A stretch of 29,001 nucleotides of DNA from Avispirillum sp959601495. GTDB lineage: Bacteria > Bacillota > Clostridia > Oscillospirales > CAG-272. Positions 1 through 6,933 of the stretch are shown piece by piece; within the stretch, counting starts at the first letter, position 1; each line of letters starts with the position of its first letter. Location of the stretch: the NCBI GenBank assembly GCA_959601495.1, contig CAUGPT010000025.1, positions 1-29,001 of the forward strand, in the 5' to 3' direction. The notes beneath the pieces were generated by a model. The model did not search any database, had not been told where the DNA came from, and worked only from the letters and a program-made list of their open reading frames with translations. A program made the translations under genes and the position numbers.

Positions 1-110
1 AGCCTTGCTTTGTGAAGTATGATCTGAGAAACTCTCTGTTTCAAAAATACAGTTAATTTCTCGTGCTGATAAAAAGTATTTCACGTTTGTTTTGAACCGT
101 ATCAATTCAA
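1..110. other. Non-coding lead-in to repeat copy A
   Basis: No credible gene is visible. The first bases (AGCCTTG, 1-7) match the right arm of the hairpin that precedes repeat copy B at 23103-23112, so the window edge probably cuts through the equivalent hairpin ahead of copy A. The rest is AT-rich, with a small hairpin GAAAC-TCTCT-GTTTC near 28-42. It is not similar to the spacer in front of copy B, although it has a comparable length (about 103 against 79 nt). Confidence 0.4.
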
Positions 111-562
111 CAACGAAACAAAACGAAGCAAGCTCGTCCTTCGAGATTGCTTCTGCTATCTATCGGAGCAGCGTTCTTTGCTTTCGCAAGTAAAACGTCA
201 ATCGTGTCTATAAACTACGTTAAATTCAATTCGTCGAATCTCTCGGGCTTGGAGCAGTCATTTTGACCCTGCACTAACGGGCACCATCAAGAGAAAGGGT
301 GGGATACACAAGGGAGGGAAAGAGTTTTCTTTTTCCCTCCCTTGTGCCGGTCGGGGGAGTGTGAGGGCGGCTACTGCCGGGACAGTAGCCCCCTCACATC
401 TTTTACTCAAGTTCGGCAAGCCGACGATAGAGTTTGAAACGCTTTTCCAATTTCGGAAAGCCGAAAGCAGGCGCCCGTCCGCGGCTACTTACGGTAAAGT
501 AGTCCCTTCACGTCTTTCTCACTTACGTTCTGTAAGCTGACGATAAAGTTTGAAATACTTTG
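111..562 (+). repeat. Structured dispersed repeat, copy A (candidate ncRNA)
   Basis: This 452-nt non-coding element is repeated at 23192-23646 in the same orientation. Block 1 (111-259) and block 2 (347-562) align without gaps, with about 19/149 and 25/216 differences by eye. The middle (260-346) differs greatly in sequence but keeps its folding. Visible helices are: 126-136/142-152 (one G.A mismatch); 266-270/296-300; an 18-bp hairpin 307-324/329-346 with a UUUU loop; 361-366/392-397 stacked on 369-376/383-390 with loop CCGGGA; 451-456/461-466 with loop AAAG; 485-490/497-502; and 522-526/532-536. A ~45-nt unit occurs twice inside it (about 403-447 and 519-562). I do not see the conserved cores of RNase P RNA, tmRNA, 6S RNA or a group II intron domain V. 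The function is unknown; strand is assigned only by matching orientation to copy B. Confidence 0.8.
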
Positions 563-865
563 CAAAAAACTGAAAGGCTGCCGTTTCAATGCATCGGCAG
601 GGAGACAAGCGGGCGCGGGCGGTGTGAAGACGAGCAGGTGCGGGGGCGTGGGAGAAACAGTGGGCGGTGGGTGAGCGAGCGGGCGCGGGAAAAACGGCGG
701 GTCGCTTGCGCGAAGTGCAGCGTCGCTTACGTAAAAGCATAGGCGAAAAATTTCCTAATTTTCGATTTTGTGAAAAATACGTTTGAATTTTATTCACAAA
801 ACTGCATTTTTTGCAAAAAATCAGCCGAAAATGAAATTTTTGCATATTCAACTTTCAAAATCATG
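563..865. other. Intergenic region with G-rich strip
   Basis: No supported gene lies here. At 578-600 a short hairpin (CTGCCG/CGGCAG) looks like a decayed version of the hairpin that follows repeat copy B. From about 600 to 700 the plus strand is strongly G-rich and C-poor, with the 12-mer AGCGGGCGCGGG repeated at 608-619 and 678-689. Four G-tracts at 642-646, 650-652, 662-664 and 669-671 could form a G-quadruplex, although one loop is 9 nt. The remainder is AT-rich and leads into the gdhA promoter. Short reading frames here have no ribosome binding site and no family resemblance. Confidence 0.5.
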
Positions 866-894
866 TTGACAAGAGCTGCGCCGTGTGCTAAAAT
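866..894 (+). promoter_or_regulatory. Sigma-A type promoter of gdhA
   Basis: TTGACA (866-871), a 17-nt spacer and TAAAAT (889-894) preceded by TG at the extended -10 position make a near-consensus promoter. The transcript would carry a ~90-nt leader that includes a GC-rich hairpin (TGTGC 913-917 with GCACA 935-939) before the ribosome binding site AAGAAAGG. Confidence 0.8.
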
Positions 895-989
895 TACATC
901 ATAAAAAATATGTGTGCCGCGCCGGACGCGCCGCGCACATTCCGTCATAATGCGAAAGCTTAACCGCATTGCGAAGAAAGGTGACAATT

Positions 990-2342
990 ATGGAAATGAA
1001 ATTCAAAAACCCATACTTTACCGATCTGATGAAGAGGATCATCGCCAGAAACCCCGGCGAGTCCGAATTCCATCAGGCAGTTCAGGAGGTGCTTGAGTCT
1101 CTTGAGCCGGTTTGCGAACAGCATCCGGAATACATAGAGCGCGGCGTCATCGAGTCTCTTGTGGAGCCCGAGCGCGTTATAAAATTCAGAGTTCCGTGGA
1201 TAGACGACAGCGGCAAGGTGCAGATCAACCGCGGCTTCAGAGTTCAGTTCAACTCCGCCATCGGTCCCTACAAGGGCGGTCTGCGCTTCCATCCCTCCGT
1301 ATACGAGGGCATCATAAAGTTCCTCGGCTTTGAGCAGATATTCAAAAACAGCCTTACCGGTCTGCCCATCGGCGGCGGCAAGGGCGGCTCCGACTTTGAC
1401 CCCAAGGGTAAGAGCGACATGGAGGTCATGCGATTCTGCCAGAGCTTTATGACGGAGCTTGCAAAGCACATCGGCGCGGACACCGATGTACCCGCGGGCG
1501 ATATCGGCGTCGGCGGACGTGAGATAGGCTATCTGTTCGGTCAGTACAAGAGAGTGCGCAACGAGTATGTAGGCGTGCTCACCGGTAAGGGTCTTACCTA
1601 CGGCGGCAGCCTTGCGCGCACCGAGGCAACGGGCTACGGCCTCTGCTACTTCACCGAGGAAATGCTCAACGACAAGGGCAAGAGCATGCGCGGCAAGACC
1701 GTTGTCATCTCCGGCTCCGGCAACGTTGCCATATACGCTACCGAAAAGGCGACGCAGCTCGGCGCAAAGGTAGTTGCGCTTTCCGACTCCAACGGCTACA
1801 TCTACGATCCCGACGGCATAAAGCTTGACGCCGTAAAGCAGATAAAGGAAGTTGAAAGAGCGCGCATCAAGGAGTACGTTGATATGTACCCCAATGCGAC
1901 CTACACCGAGGGCTGCCACGGTATCTGGGGCATAAAGTGCGACATCGCTCTCCCCTGCGCAACGCAGAACGAGCTTGACGAAGAGGGCGCAAAGAAGCTT
2001 ATCGCCAACGGAGTCATCGCCGTTGCAGAGGGCGCTAATATGCCTTCCACCCCCGAGGCGATCGCCGCATTCCAGGAAGCGGGCATCCTGTTCGGACCCG
2101 CAAAAGCCGCCAACGCGGGCGGCGTTGCGACAAGCGCACTTGAAATGTCGCAGAACTCCCAGAGATACTCCTGGACGTTCGAAGAGGTCGACGCAAAGTT
2201 GCACGAGATCATGGTGAACATCTACCACAACGCGGCAAGAGCCGCAGAAAAGTACGGCATGAAGGATAATCTTGTTGCCGGCGCGAACATTGCGGGCTTT
2301 GTAAAGGTCGCAGACGCAATGCTTGCACAGGGTGTGGTCTGA
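990..2342 (+). CDS. gdhA: NADP-specific glutamate dehydrogenase
   Basis: The enzyme catalyses reductive amination of 2-oxoglutarate with ammonium to glutamate, a cytosolic entry point for nitrogen. The product is 450 residues, the usual length of the hexameric bacterial NADP-GDH family. The substrate domain shows GGGKGG followed by SDFDPKGKSD (about residues 127-142) and PAGDIGVGGREIGYL (about 166-180). The Rossmann fold shows GSGNVA near 241, with an acidic-poor SDS after beta-2, which fits NADP(H). The late motif EGANMPST is near 346. I chose the ATG at 990 because AAGAAAGG lies 7-10 nt upstream; a TTG at 969 in the same frame lacks such a site. The gene stands alone between its own promoter and terminator. 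Confidence 0.96.
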   Translation: MEMKFKNPYFTDLMKRIIARNPGESEFHQAVQEVLESLEPVCEQHPEYIERGVIESLVEPERVIKFRVPWIDDSGKVQINRGFRVQFNSAIGPYKGGLRFHPSVYEGIIKFLGFEQIFKNSLTGLPIGGGKGGSDFDPKGKSDMEVMRFCQSFMTELAKHIGADTDVPAGDIGVGGREIGYLFGQYKRVRNEYVGVLTGKGLTYGGSLARTEATGYGLCYFTEEMLNDKGKSMRGKTVVISGSGNVAIYATEKATQLGAKVVALSDSNGYIYDPDGIKLDAVKQIKEVERARIKEYVDMYPNATYTEGCHGIWGIKCDIALPCATQNELDEEGAKKLIANGVIAVAEGANMPSTPEAIAAFQEAGILFGPAKAANAGGVATSALEMSQNSQRYSWTFEEVDAKLHEIMVNIYHNAARAAEKYGMKDNLVAGANIAGFVKVADAMLAQGVV

Positions 2343-2363
2343 TTTTACTGTTTTGCACGTTAT

Positions 2364-2405
2364 AAAAATCCGCAGGCTGTCCGCAAGGGCGGTCTGCGGA
2401 TTTTT
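2364..2405 (+). terminator. Intrinsic terminator of gdhA
   Basis: A perfect 12-bp stem (2364-2375 with 2394-2405) carries an A-run on the left and TTTTT on the right. An inner CCGC/GCGG pairing in the loop region would extend the hairpin. It lies 21 nt after the gdhA stop codon and separates gdhA from the glycogen operon. Confidence 0.85.
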
Positions 2406-2516
2406 GTATGCGTCGGCTGCCGCCCGTGCTCCCGCTGCTGTCCGCCAAAGGCGCCGGGTGCATTAAAATAGCTGTATATGTCAAATTTTACTGTAATTTT
2501 TTTACTTAAATATCAA

Positions 2517-2545
2517 TTGAAATGCAGGTATAATAATGATATAAT
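2517..2545 (+). promoter_or_regulatory. Promoter of the glycogen operon
   Basis: TTGAAA (2517-2522), a 17-nt spacer and TATAAT (2540-2545) form a near-consensus sigma-A promoter. The predicted leader is only about 20 nt, reaching a GGAGGGA ribosome binding site in front of glgB. A second TATAAT at 2529-2534 is only 6 nt from the -35 and is not used in this reading. Confidence 0.8.
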
Positions 2546-2573
2546 GACCGTAAGAAAGACTGTGGAGGGACAA

Positions 2574-4517
2574 ATGACGTCAGTGAAAAAATCGGACAGT
2601 GCGGCATACTTTTTCCATGAGGGCACAAACTACACCGCATTTGACTATATGGGCGCGCATTTTGAGGACGGGGAATACGTTTTCCGCGTCTGGGCGCCGA
2701 ACGCATCGGCGGCGTTTGTCTGCGGCCTTTTCAACGGCTGGTCGGAAGACGATCCCATGACGAAAAAAGAGGACGGCGGCATATGGGAATGCCGCATTTC
2801 CCCCGATCGCTTCGGCGACGGCTACAACTATAAATACAAGTTCAAAACTCCCCGCGGGGACATATACAAGGCGGACCCGTACGCGTTTTACAGCGAGCTG
2901 CCGCCGGATACCGCGTCGCGCTGTTTTGACATCGGCGGCTTTGAATGGCACGACAGCGCATGGCTTGCCGACAGGCGGGATAAGTATACCCGCGAGGAGG
3001 TAGTTCACCGCCCCATAAACATATACGAGCTGCACGCAGGCTCGTGGAAGCGCCGGGATGACGGCTCACTGCTCTCGTATGAGGAGCTTGCGCTCGAACT
3101 TGCACCCTATGTTCTGCAGATGGGATATACTCATGTGGAGCTTATGCCCATATCGGAGTTTCCCTTTGACGGCTCGTGGGGATACCAGGTGACCGGATAC
3201 TACGCGCCCACATCCCGCTTCGGCGACCCGCACGGGTTTATGAAATTCGTGGATATCATGCATTCGGCGGGCATCGGCGTGATACTTGACTGGGTGCCCG
3301 CGCATTTTCCCAAAGACGAGCACGGTCTCTGCGAGTTTGACGGCGGCTATCTGTACGAATACCAGGGCGCCGACCGCATGGAGCAGGCAGACTGGGGTAC
3401 GCGCCGCTTTGACGTGGGCAGGCCCGAGGTCGAGTCGTTTCTCGTTTCCAACGCGGTCTACTGGGCGCAGATGTACCATGTGGACGGACTGAGAGTGGAC
3501 GCGGTCGCCTCAATGCTGTATCTTAATTACGGCAAAAAGGACGGCGAATGGGTGCCGAACATTTACGGCGACGCGCGCTGCCTTGAAGCTGTCGCGTTTT
3601 TCCAGAAGCTGAATTCCGTAATGGCGGGGCGTCACCCCGACGTTATGGTCATCGCCGAGGAATCCACAGCGTGGCCGGACGTTACGTCCTTTGAGCGCGG
3701 CGGGCTCGGCTTTACCCTGAAGTGGAACATGGGCTGGATGAACGACACGCTCAGCTACGCCGAAACGGACCCCTTGTTCCGCAAATACGATCACAACAAG
3801 CTGACATTCCCCATGATGTACGCGTATTCGGAGCGCTTTGTACTGCCCATATCCCACGACGAGGTCGTGCACGGCAAAAAGTCGTTTCTCGATAAAATGC
3901 CCGGGGATTACGATATGAAATTTGCGGGCGCGAGACTTTTCGCGGCGTATATGATGACGCAGCCCGGCAAAAAGCTTTCGTTCATGGGCAACGAGATAGG
4001 CCAGTTCCGCGAGTGGGACTACAAAGGCAGTATAGAATGGTTTCTTCTGGATTATGAAAAGCACGCGCACTTTCAGCTGTACATGGCGGAGCTGAACAGC
4101 CTTTACCTCAAAACTCCCGCGCTTTGGGAGCTGGACGACGGCTGGGCGGGCTTTTCGTGGATAGACGCGGACAACAGGGACGAAAGCGTTATTTCGTACC
4201 GCCGCTTCGACGCCTCGGGAAAAGAGGTCACGGTCATACTGAACTTTACCCCCGTGGAGAGAAAGAATTTCCGCGTCGGCGTGGCAAGCGCCGGAAAATA
4301 CGGCGTTCTGCTTTCCTCGGACAGCCTGCGCTACGGCGGCAGCGGGATCGAAAACGGGGAGCTTGACAGCGAGGAGATACCCTCGAACGGAATGGAAAAC
4401 TCCATTGCCGTGGATCTGCCTCCCATGGGCGCGCTGATACTTGAGCAGACAAAGAAGAAAAAGACGGCGAAAAAGCCCGCAGGAAAGCCCGCGAAAAAGA
4501 AAGAGGGCAAGGCGTAA
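2574..4517 (+). CDS. glgB: 1,4-alpha-glucan branching enzyme
   Basis: GlgB cuts alpha-1,4 chains and rejoins them by alpha-1,6 bonds to branch glycogen. From the ATG at 2574 (GGAGGGA 4 nt upstream) the product is 647 residues. An N-terminal CBM48-like beta domain (about 20-110) precedes a GH13 barrel. The four catalytic regions are intact: DWVPAHF (about 237), GLRVDAVAS with the nucleophile Asp (about 304), VIAEEST with the acid/base Glu (about 358) and SHDEVVHGK (about 426). A longer reading from 2478 would span the promoter and is rejected. The last 22 residues are half lysine, with Ala, Pro and Gly; this basic tail is not part of the usual enzyme. It is the first gene of the glycogen operon. 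Confidence 0.96.
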   Translation: MTSVKKSDSAAYFFHEGTNYTAFDYMGAHFEDGEYVFRVWAPNASAAFVCGLFNGWSEDDPMTKKEDGGIWECRISPDRFGDGYNYKYKFKTPRGDIYKADPYAFYSELPPDTASRCFDIGGFEWHDSAWLADRRDKYTREEVVHRPINIYELHAGSWKRRDDGSLLSYEELALELAPYVLQMGYTHVELMPISEFPFDGSWGYQVTGYYAPTSRFGDPHGFMKFVDIMHSAGIGVILDWVPAHFPKDEHGLCEFDGGYLYEYQGADRMEQADWGTRRFDVGRPEVESFLVSNAVYWAQMYHVDGLRVDAVASMLYLNYGKKDGEWVPNIYGDARCLEAVAFFQKLNSVMAGRHPDVMVIAEESTAWPDVTSFERGGLGFTLKWNMGWMNDTLSYAETDPLFRKYDHNKLTFPMMYAYSERFVLPISHDEVVHGKKSFLDKMPGDYDMKFAGARLFAAYMMTQPGKKLSFMGNEIGQFREWDYKGSIEWFLLDYEKHAHFQLYMAELNSLYLKTPALWELDDGWAGFSWIDADNRDESVISYRRFDASGKEVTVILNFTPVERKNFRVGVASAGKYGVLLSSDSLRYGGSGIENGELDSEEIPSNGMENSIAVDLPPMGALILEQTKKKKTAKKPAGKPAKKKEGKA

Positions 4518-4589
4518 AGCGGGCGAGAGCAAGGCGTAAATATATAAAAACATATACGATCTATGACGATTTACCAAGGAGGATTTGAC

Positions 4590-5777
4590 GTGTTTAAGAA
4601 GAAAGAATGCGTGGCTATGCTGCTGGCAGGCGGACAGGGAAGCCGTTTATACGCATTGACTCAAAAGGTTGCAAAGCCTGCGGTCCCTTTCGGCGGTAAA
4701 TACCGCATCGTGGATTTTCCCCTTTCAAACTGCACGAACTCGGGTATAGATACGGTGGGCGTGCTGACCCAGTATCAGCCCCTTGTGCTCAACGACTATA
4801 TCGGCAACGGACTTCCGTGGGATCTTGACCGCACTTTCGGCGGTGTGAAGATCCTTCCGCCCTATCAGGGCACTCATTCCGCGGACTGGTACAAGGGTAC
4901 TGCCAACGCCATATACCAGAATATGCAGTTCATAGACCAGTACGATGCCGAATATGTACTTATACTCTCCGGCGACCATATATACAAGATGGACTACGCC
5001 AAAATGCTGAAATATCACAAGCATAAGGGCGCTGACTGCACCATAGCCGTCATAGACGTGCCTCTCGAAGAGGCAAGCCGCTTCGGTATCATGTCGATCG
5101 ACGACGAAAGCAGGATATTCAAGTTTTCGGAAAAGCCCAAGCATCCGGAATCCACAAAGGCTTCCATGGGCATATACATTTTCACGCGCACAAAGCTTGC
5201 GGAGTATCTTAAGCGCGACGCCAAAGACCCCGACTCCAATAACGATTTCGGCAAGAACATCATCCCCGCAATGCTCTCCGCAGGGGAGAATATGTTTGCG
5301 TATCAGTTCGACGGCTACTGGAAAGACGTGGGCACCATACAGAGTCTGTGGGAGGCGAATATGGATCTTCTGGGCGACAGCCCCGAGTTCTCCCTTTCCG
5401 ACGAAAAGTGGCGCATATATACGCGCCACCGCGCGCTTGCGCCTCAGTACATCGGCGATGAAGCAAAAATCACGAACTCGATCGTCAGCGAGGGCTGCGA
5501 GATTTACGGCAGCGTTGAAAACTCCGTTCTGTTCGCGGGCGTTAAGGTAATGCCCGGCGCGAAGGTGCGGGACGCAGTCGTTATGAGCGGCACCGTTATA
5601 GACAGCGGCGCCGACGTAAGCTACTCCATAATCGACACCGACGTTGAGATAGGCGCAGGTGCGGCGGTGGGCGGCGAGCGCGGCAGCAAGGACGGTATTT
5701 CCGTCATCGGCGCCGGCGAAAAGATCGCCGACGGACAAAAAGTCGCGGCGGGGGCAATGATCCCCGACGTAAGATAA
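4590..5777 (+). CDS. glgC: Glucose-1-phosphate adenylyltransferase, catalytic subunit
   Basis: GlgC makes ADP-glucose and pyrophosphate from glucose-1-phosphate and ATP, the committed step of bacterial glycogen synthesis. The N-terminal nucleotidyltransferase fold shows LLAGGQGSRLY near residue 10, KPAVPFGGKYRIVDFPLSNC soon after, SGDHIYKMDY near 127 and the sugar-phosphate motif FSEKPKHP near 179. A left-handed beta-helix follows from about 290. I chose the GTG at 4590 because AAGGAGG (4576-4582) lies 7 nt before it; the in-frame ATG at 4563 has no such site. The product is 395 residues, normal for the family. It is followed 15 nt later by glgD. Confidence 0.95.
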   Translation: MFKKKECVAMLLAGGQGSRLYALTQKVAKPAVPFGGKYRIVDFPLSNCTNSGIDTVGVLTQYQPLVLNDYIGNGLPWDLDRTFGGVKILPPYQGTHSADWYKGTANAIYQNMQFIDQYDAEYVLILSGDHIYKMDYAKMLKYHKHKGADCTIAVIDVPLEEASRFGIMSIDDESRIFKFSEKPKHPESTKASMGIYIFTRTKLAEYLKRDAKDPDSNNDFGKNIIPAMLSAGENMFAYQFDGYWKDVGTIQSLWEANMDLLGDSPEFSLSDEKWRIYTRHRALAPQYIGDEAKITNSIVSEGCEIYGSVENSVLFAGVKVMPGAKVRDAVVMSGTVIDSGADVSYSIIDTDVEIGAGAAVGGERGSKDGISVIGAGEKIADGQKVAAGAMIPDVR

Positions 5778-5792
5778 AAGGGGGAAAGTATA

Positions 5793-6929
5793 ATGACAGC
5801 AGCAGGACTTGTTTTTTCAAACATACATGACGCAAATCTCCCCGAAATGACCGCGCAGCGCACGATGGCGTCCCTTCCCTTCGGAGGCCGCTACAGGCTG
5901 GTGGACTTTACGCTTTCAAACATGGTGAACGCCGGCATCACAAAAGTCGGCATAGTCACCCACAACAACTACCGCTCCCTTGTGGACCATATCGGCACCG
6001 GCAAGGACTGGGACCTGGCGCGCCGCAGCGGAGGCGTGGTCATTCTGCCGCCCTTCATCACGGCGTTCAATAACCCCCGCGCCGACAAGCTGTATGCCAC
6101 CCGCCTTGAGGCGCTTATAGGCACCATGGGCTTTATCGAGCGCTGCAACGAGGAGATCATCGTTCTCTCCGACTGCGACATGGTCTGCAATATCGATATT
6201 GCGGACGTTATCGACGAGCACGAGAAAAACGGTGCGGACGTTACAATAGTGACAACAAAAGCCGACGTGGGCGGCGACACGCTCTCCGGCGGAGAAACTA
6301 TCGTTTACGCAAACGACGACGGCGTTATTACGGATTTTGCCGAATATACTCAGGTCATGACGGGCGAGCAGGATATAAGCACGAACATCATGGTATTCAA
6401 CAAGGCGTTTCTGCTTAAAATGCTGCACAACTCCATAGCTCACGGCTATACCGACTTTTATCATCAGGCGCTGCCGTACTCCATGTACAACGCAAGATTT
6501 CTCATATACCGCTTCGAAGGTATGTATGCGGAAATTGACAGCCTCGCCCACTACTTTGCGGCAAATATGAGCCTTTTGGAGCGCGGCAAGCGCGACGGGC
6601 TGTTCTCCGTAAAGGATCGCCCCGTTTACACAAAGGTGCGCAACTCACCCCCCACAAAGTACGGCTACGGCGCAAACGTTAAAAATTCGCTTATCGCCGA
6701 CGGCTGCGTTATAGAGGGAACGGTGGAAAACTCCATCCTGTTCCGCGGCGTGCGCGTGCGCAAGGGCACAGTCGTGCGCAATTCCATTCTGCTTCAGGAC
6801 ACGACAACGGGCGAAAATGTTTCGCTGAACTGCGTGATATCCGACAAAAACGTCATCATCAGAGACGACGTCACCCTTGCGGGGCACAAAACGATGCCGT
6901 TCTATATTTCAAAAGGAAAGATGATCTGA
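5793..6929 (+). CDS. glgD: Glucose-1-phosphate adenylyltransferase subunit GlgD
   Basis: GlgD is a GlgC paralogue that, in Firmicutes, pairs with GlgC and raises its activity. Of 378 residues, the N-terminus begins directly at the LVFSNIHDANLPEMT stretch and lacks the GGxGxRL nucleotide-binding loop. LSDCDMVCNIDI stands where GlgC has SGDHIYKMDY. The PFGGRYRLVDFTLSNM segment and the C-terminal beta-helix repeats are kept. The missing loop indicates a regulatory rather than catalytic subunit. The ATG at 5793 has an AAAAGGGGGA-type ribosome binding site about 8 nt upstream. It sits between glgC and glgA, only 4 nt from the glgA ATG, which implies coupled translation. Confidence 0.94.
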   Translation: MTAAGLVFSNIHDANLPEMTAQRTMASLPFGGRYRLVDFTLSNMVNAGITKVGIVTHNNYRSLVDHIGTGKDWDLARRSGGVVILPPFITAFNNPRADKLYATRLEALIGTMGFIERCNEEIIVLSDCDMVCNIDIADVIDEHEKNGADVTIVTTKADVGGDTLSGGETIVYANDDGVITDFAEYTQVMTGEQDISTNIMVFNKAFLLKMLHNSIAHGYTDFYHQALPYSMYNARFLIYRFEGMYAEIDSLAHYFAANMSLLERGKRDGLFSVKDRPVYTKVRNSPPTKYGYGANVKNSLIADGCVIEGTVENSILFRGVRVRKGTVVRNSILLQDTTTGENVSLNCVISDKNVIIRDDVTLAGHKTMPFYISKGKMI

Positions 6930-6933
6930 CTGT

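Noticed and set aside
111..562. Repeat as a group II intron, retron, CRISPR array or known housekeeping RNA
   Set aside because: No domain V-like hairpin, no reverse transcriptase, no regularly spaced short repeats, no tmRNA CCA end or RNase P core could be found. An OMEGA/HEARO-type RNA cannot be excluded by eye, but there is no associated nuclease gene.
519..851. 110-codon minus-strand frame between repeat copy A and the gdhA promoter
   Set aside because: It runs through the end of the structured repeat and the G-rich strip, is Arg/Pro/Ala-rich by composition and has no ribosome binding site.
960..2228. 422-codon open frame antisense to gdhA
   Set aside because: It is a shadow of gdhA created by the codon bias of GC-rich third positions; no ribosome binding site, promoter or family resemblance.
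2529..2534. First TATAAT as the glg operon -10 element
   Set aside because: Only 6 nt from the TTGAAA element and without another -35; the second TATAAT has ideal 17-nt spacing.
3510..4577. 355-codon open frame antisense to glgB
   Set aside because: Same shadow effect; the plus frame carries all GH13 catalytic motifs.
4725..5738. 337-codon open frame antisense to glgC
   Set aside because: Composition-driven shadow; no motif, no start signal.
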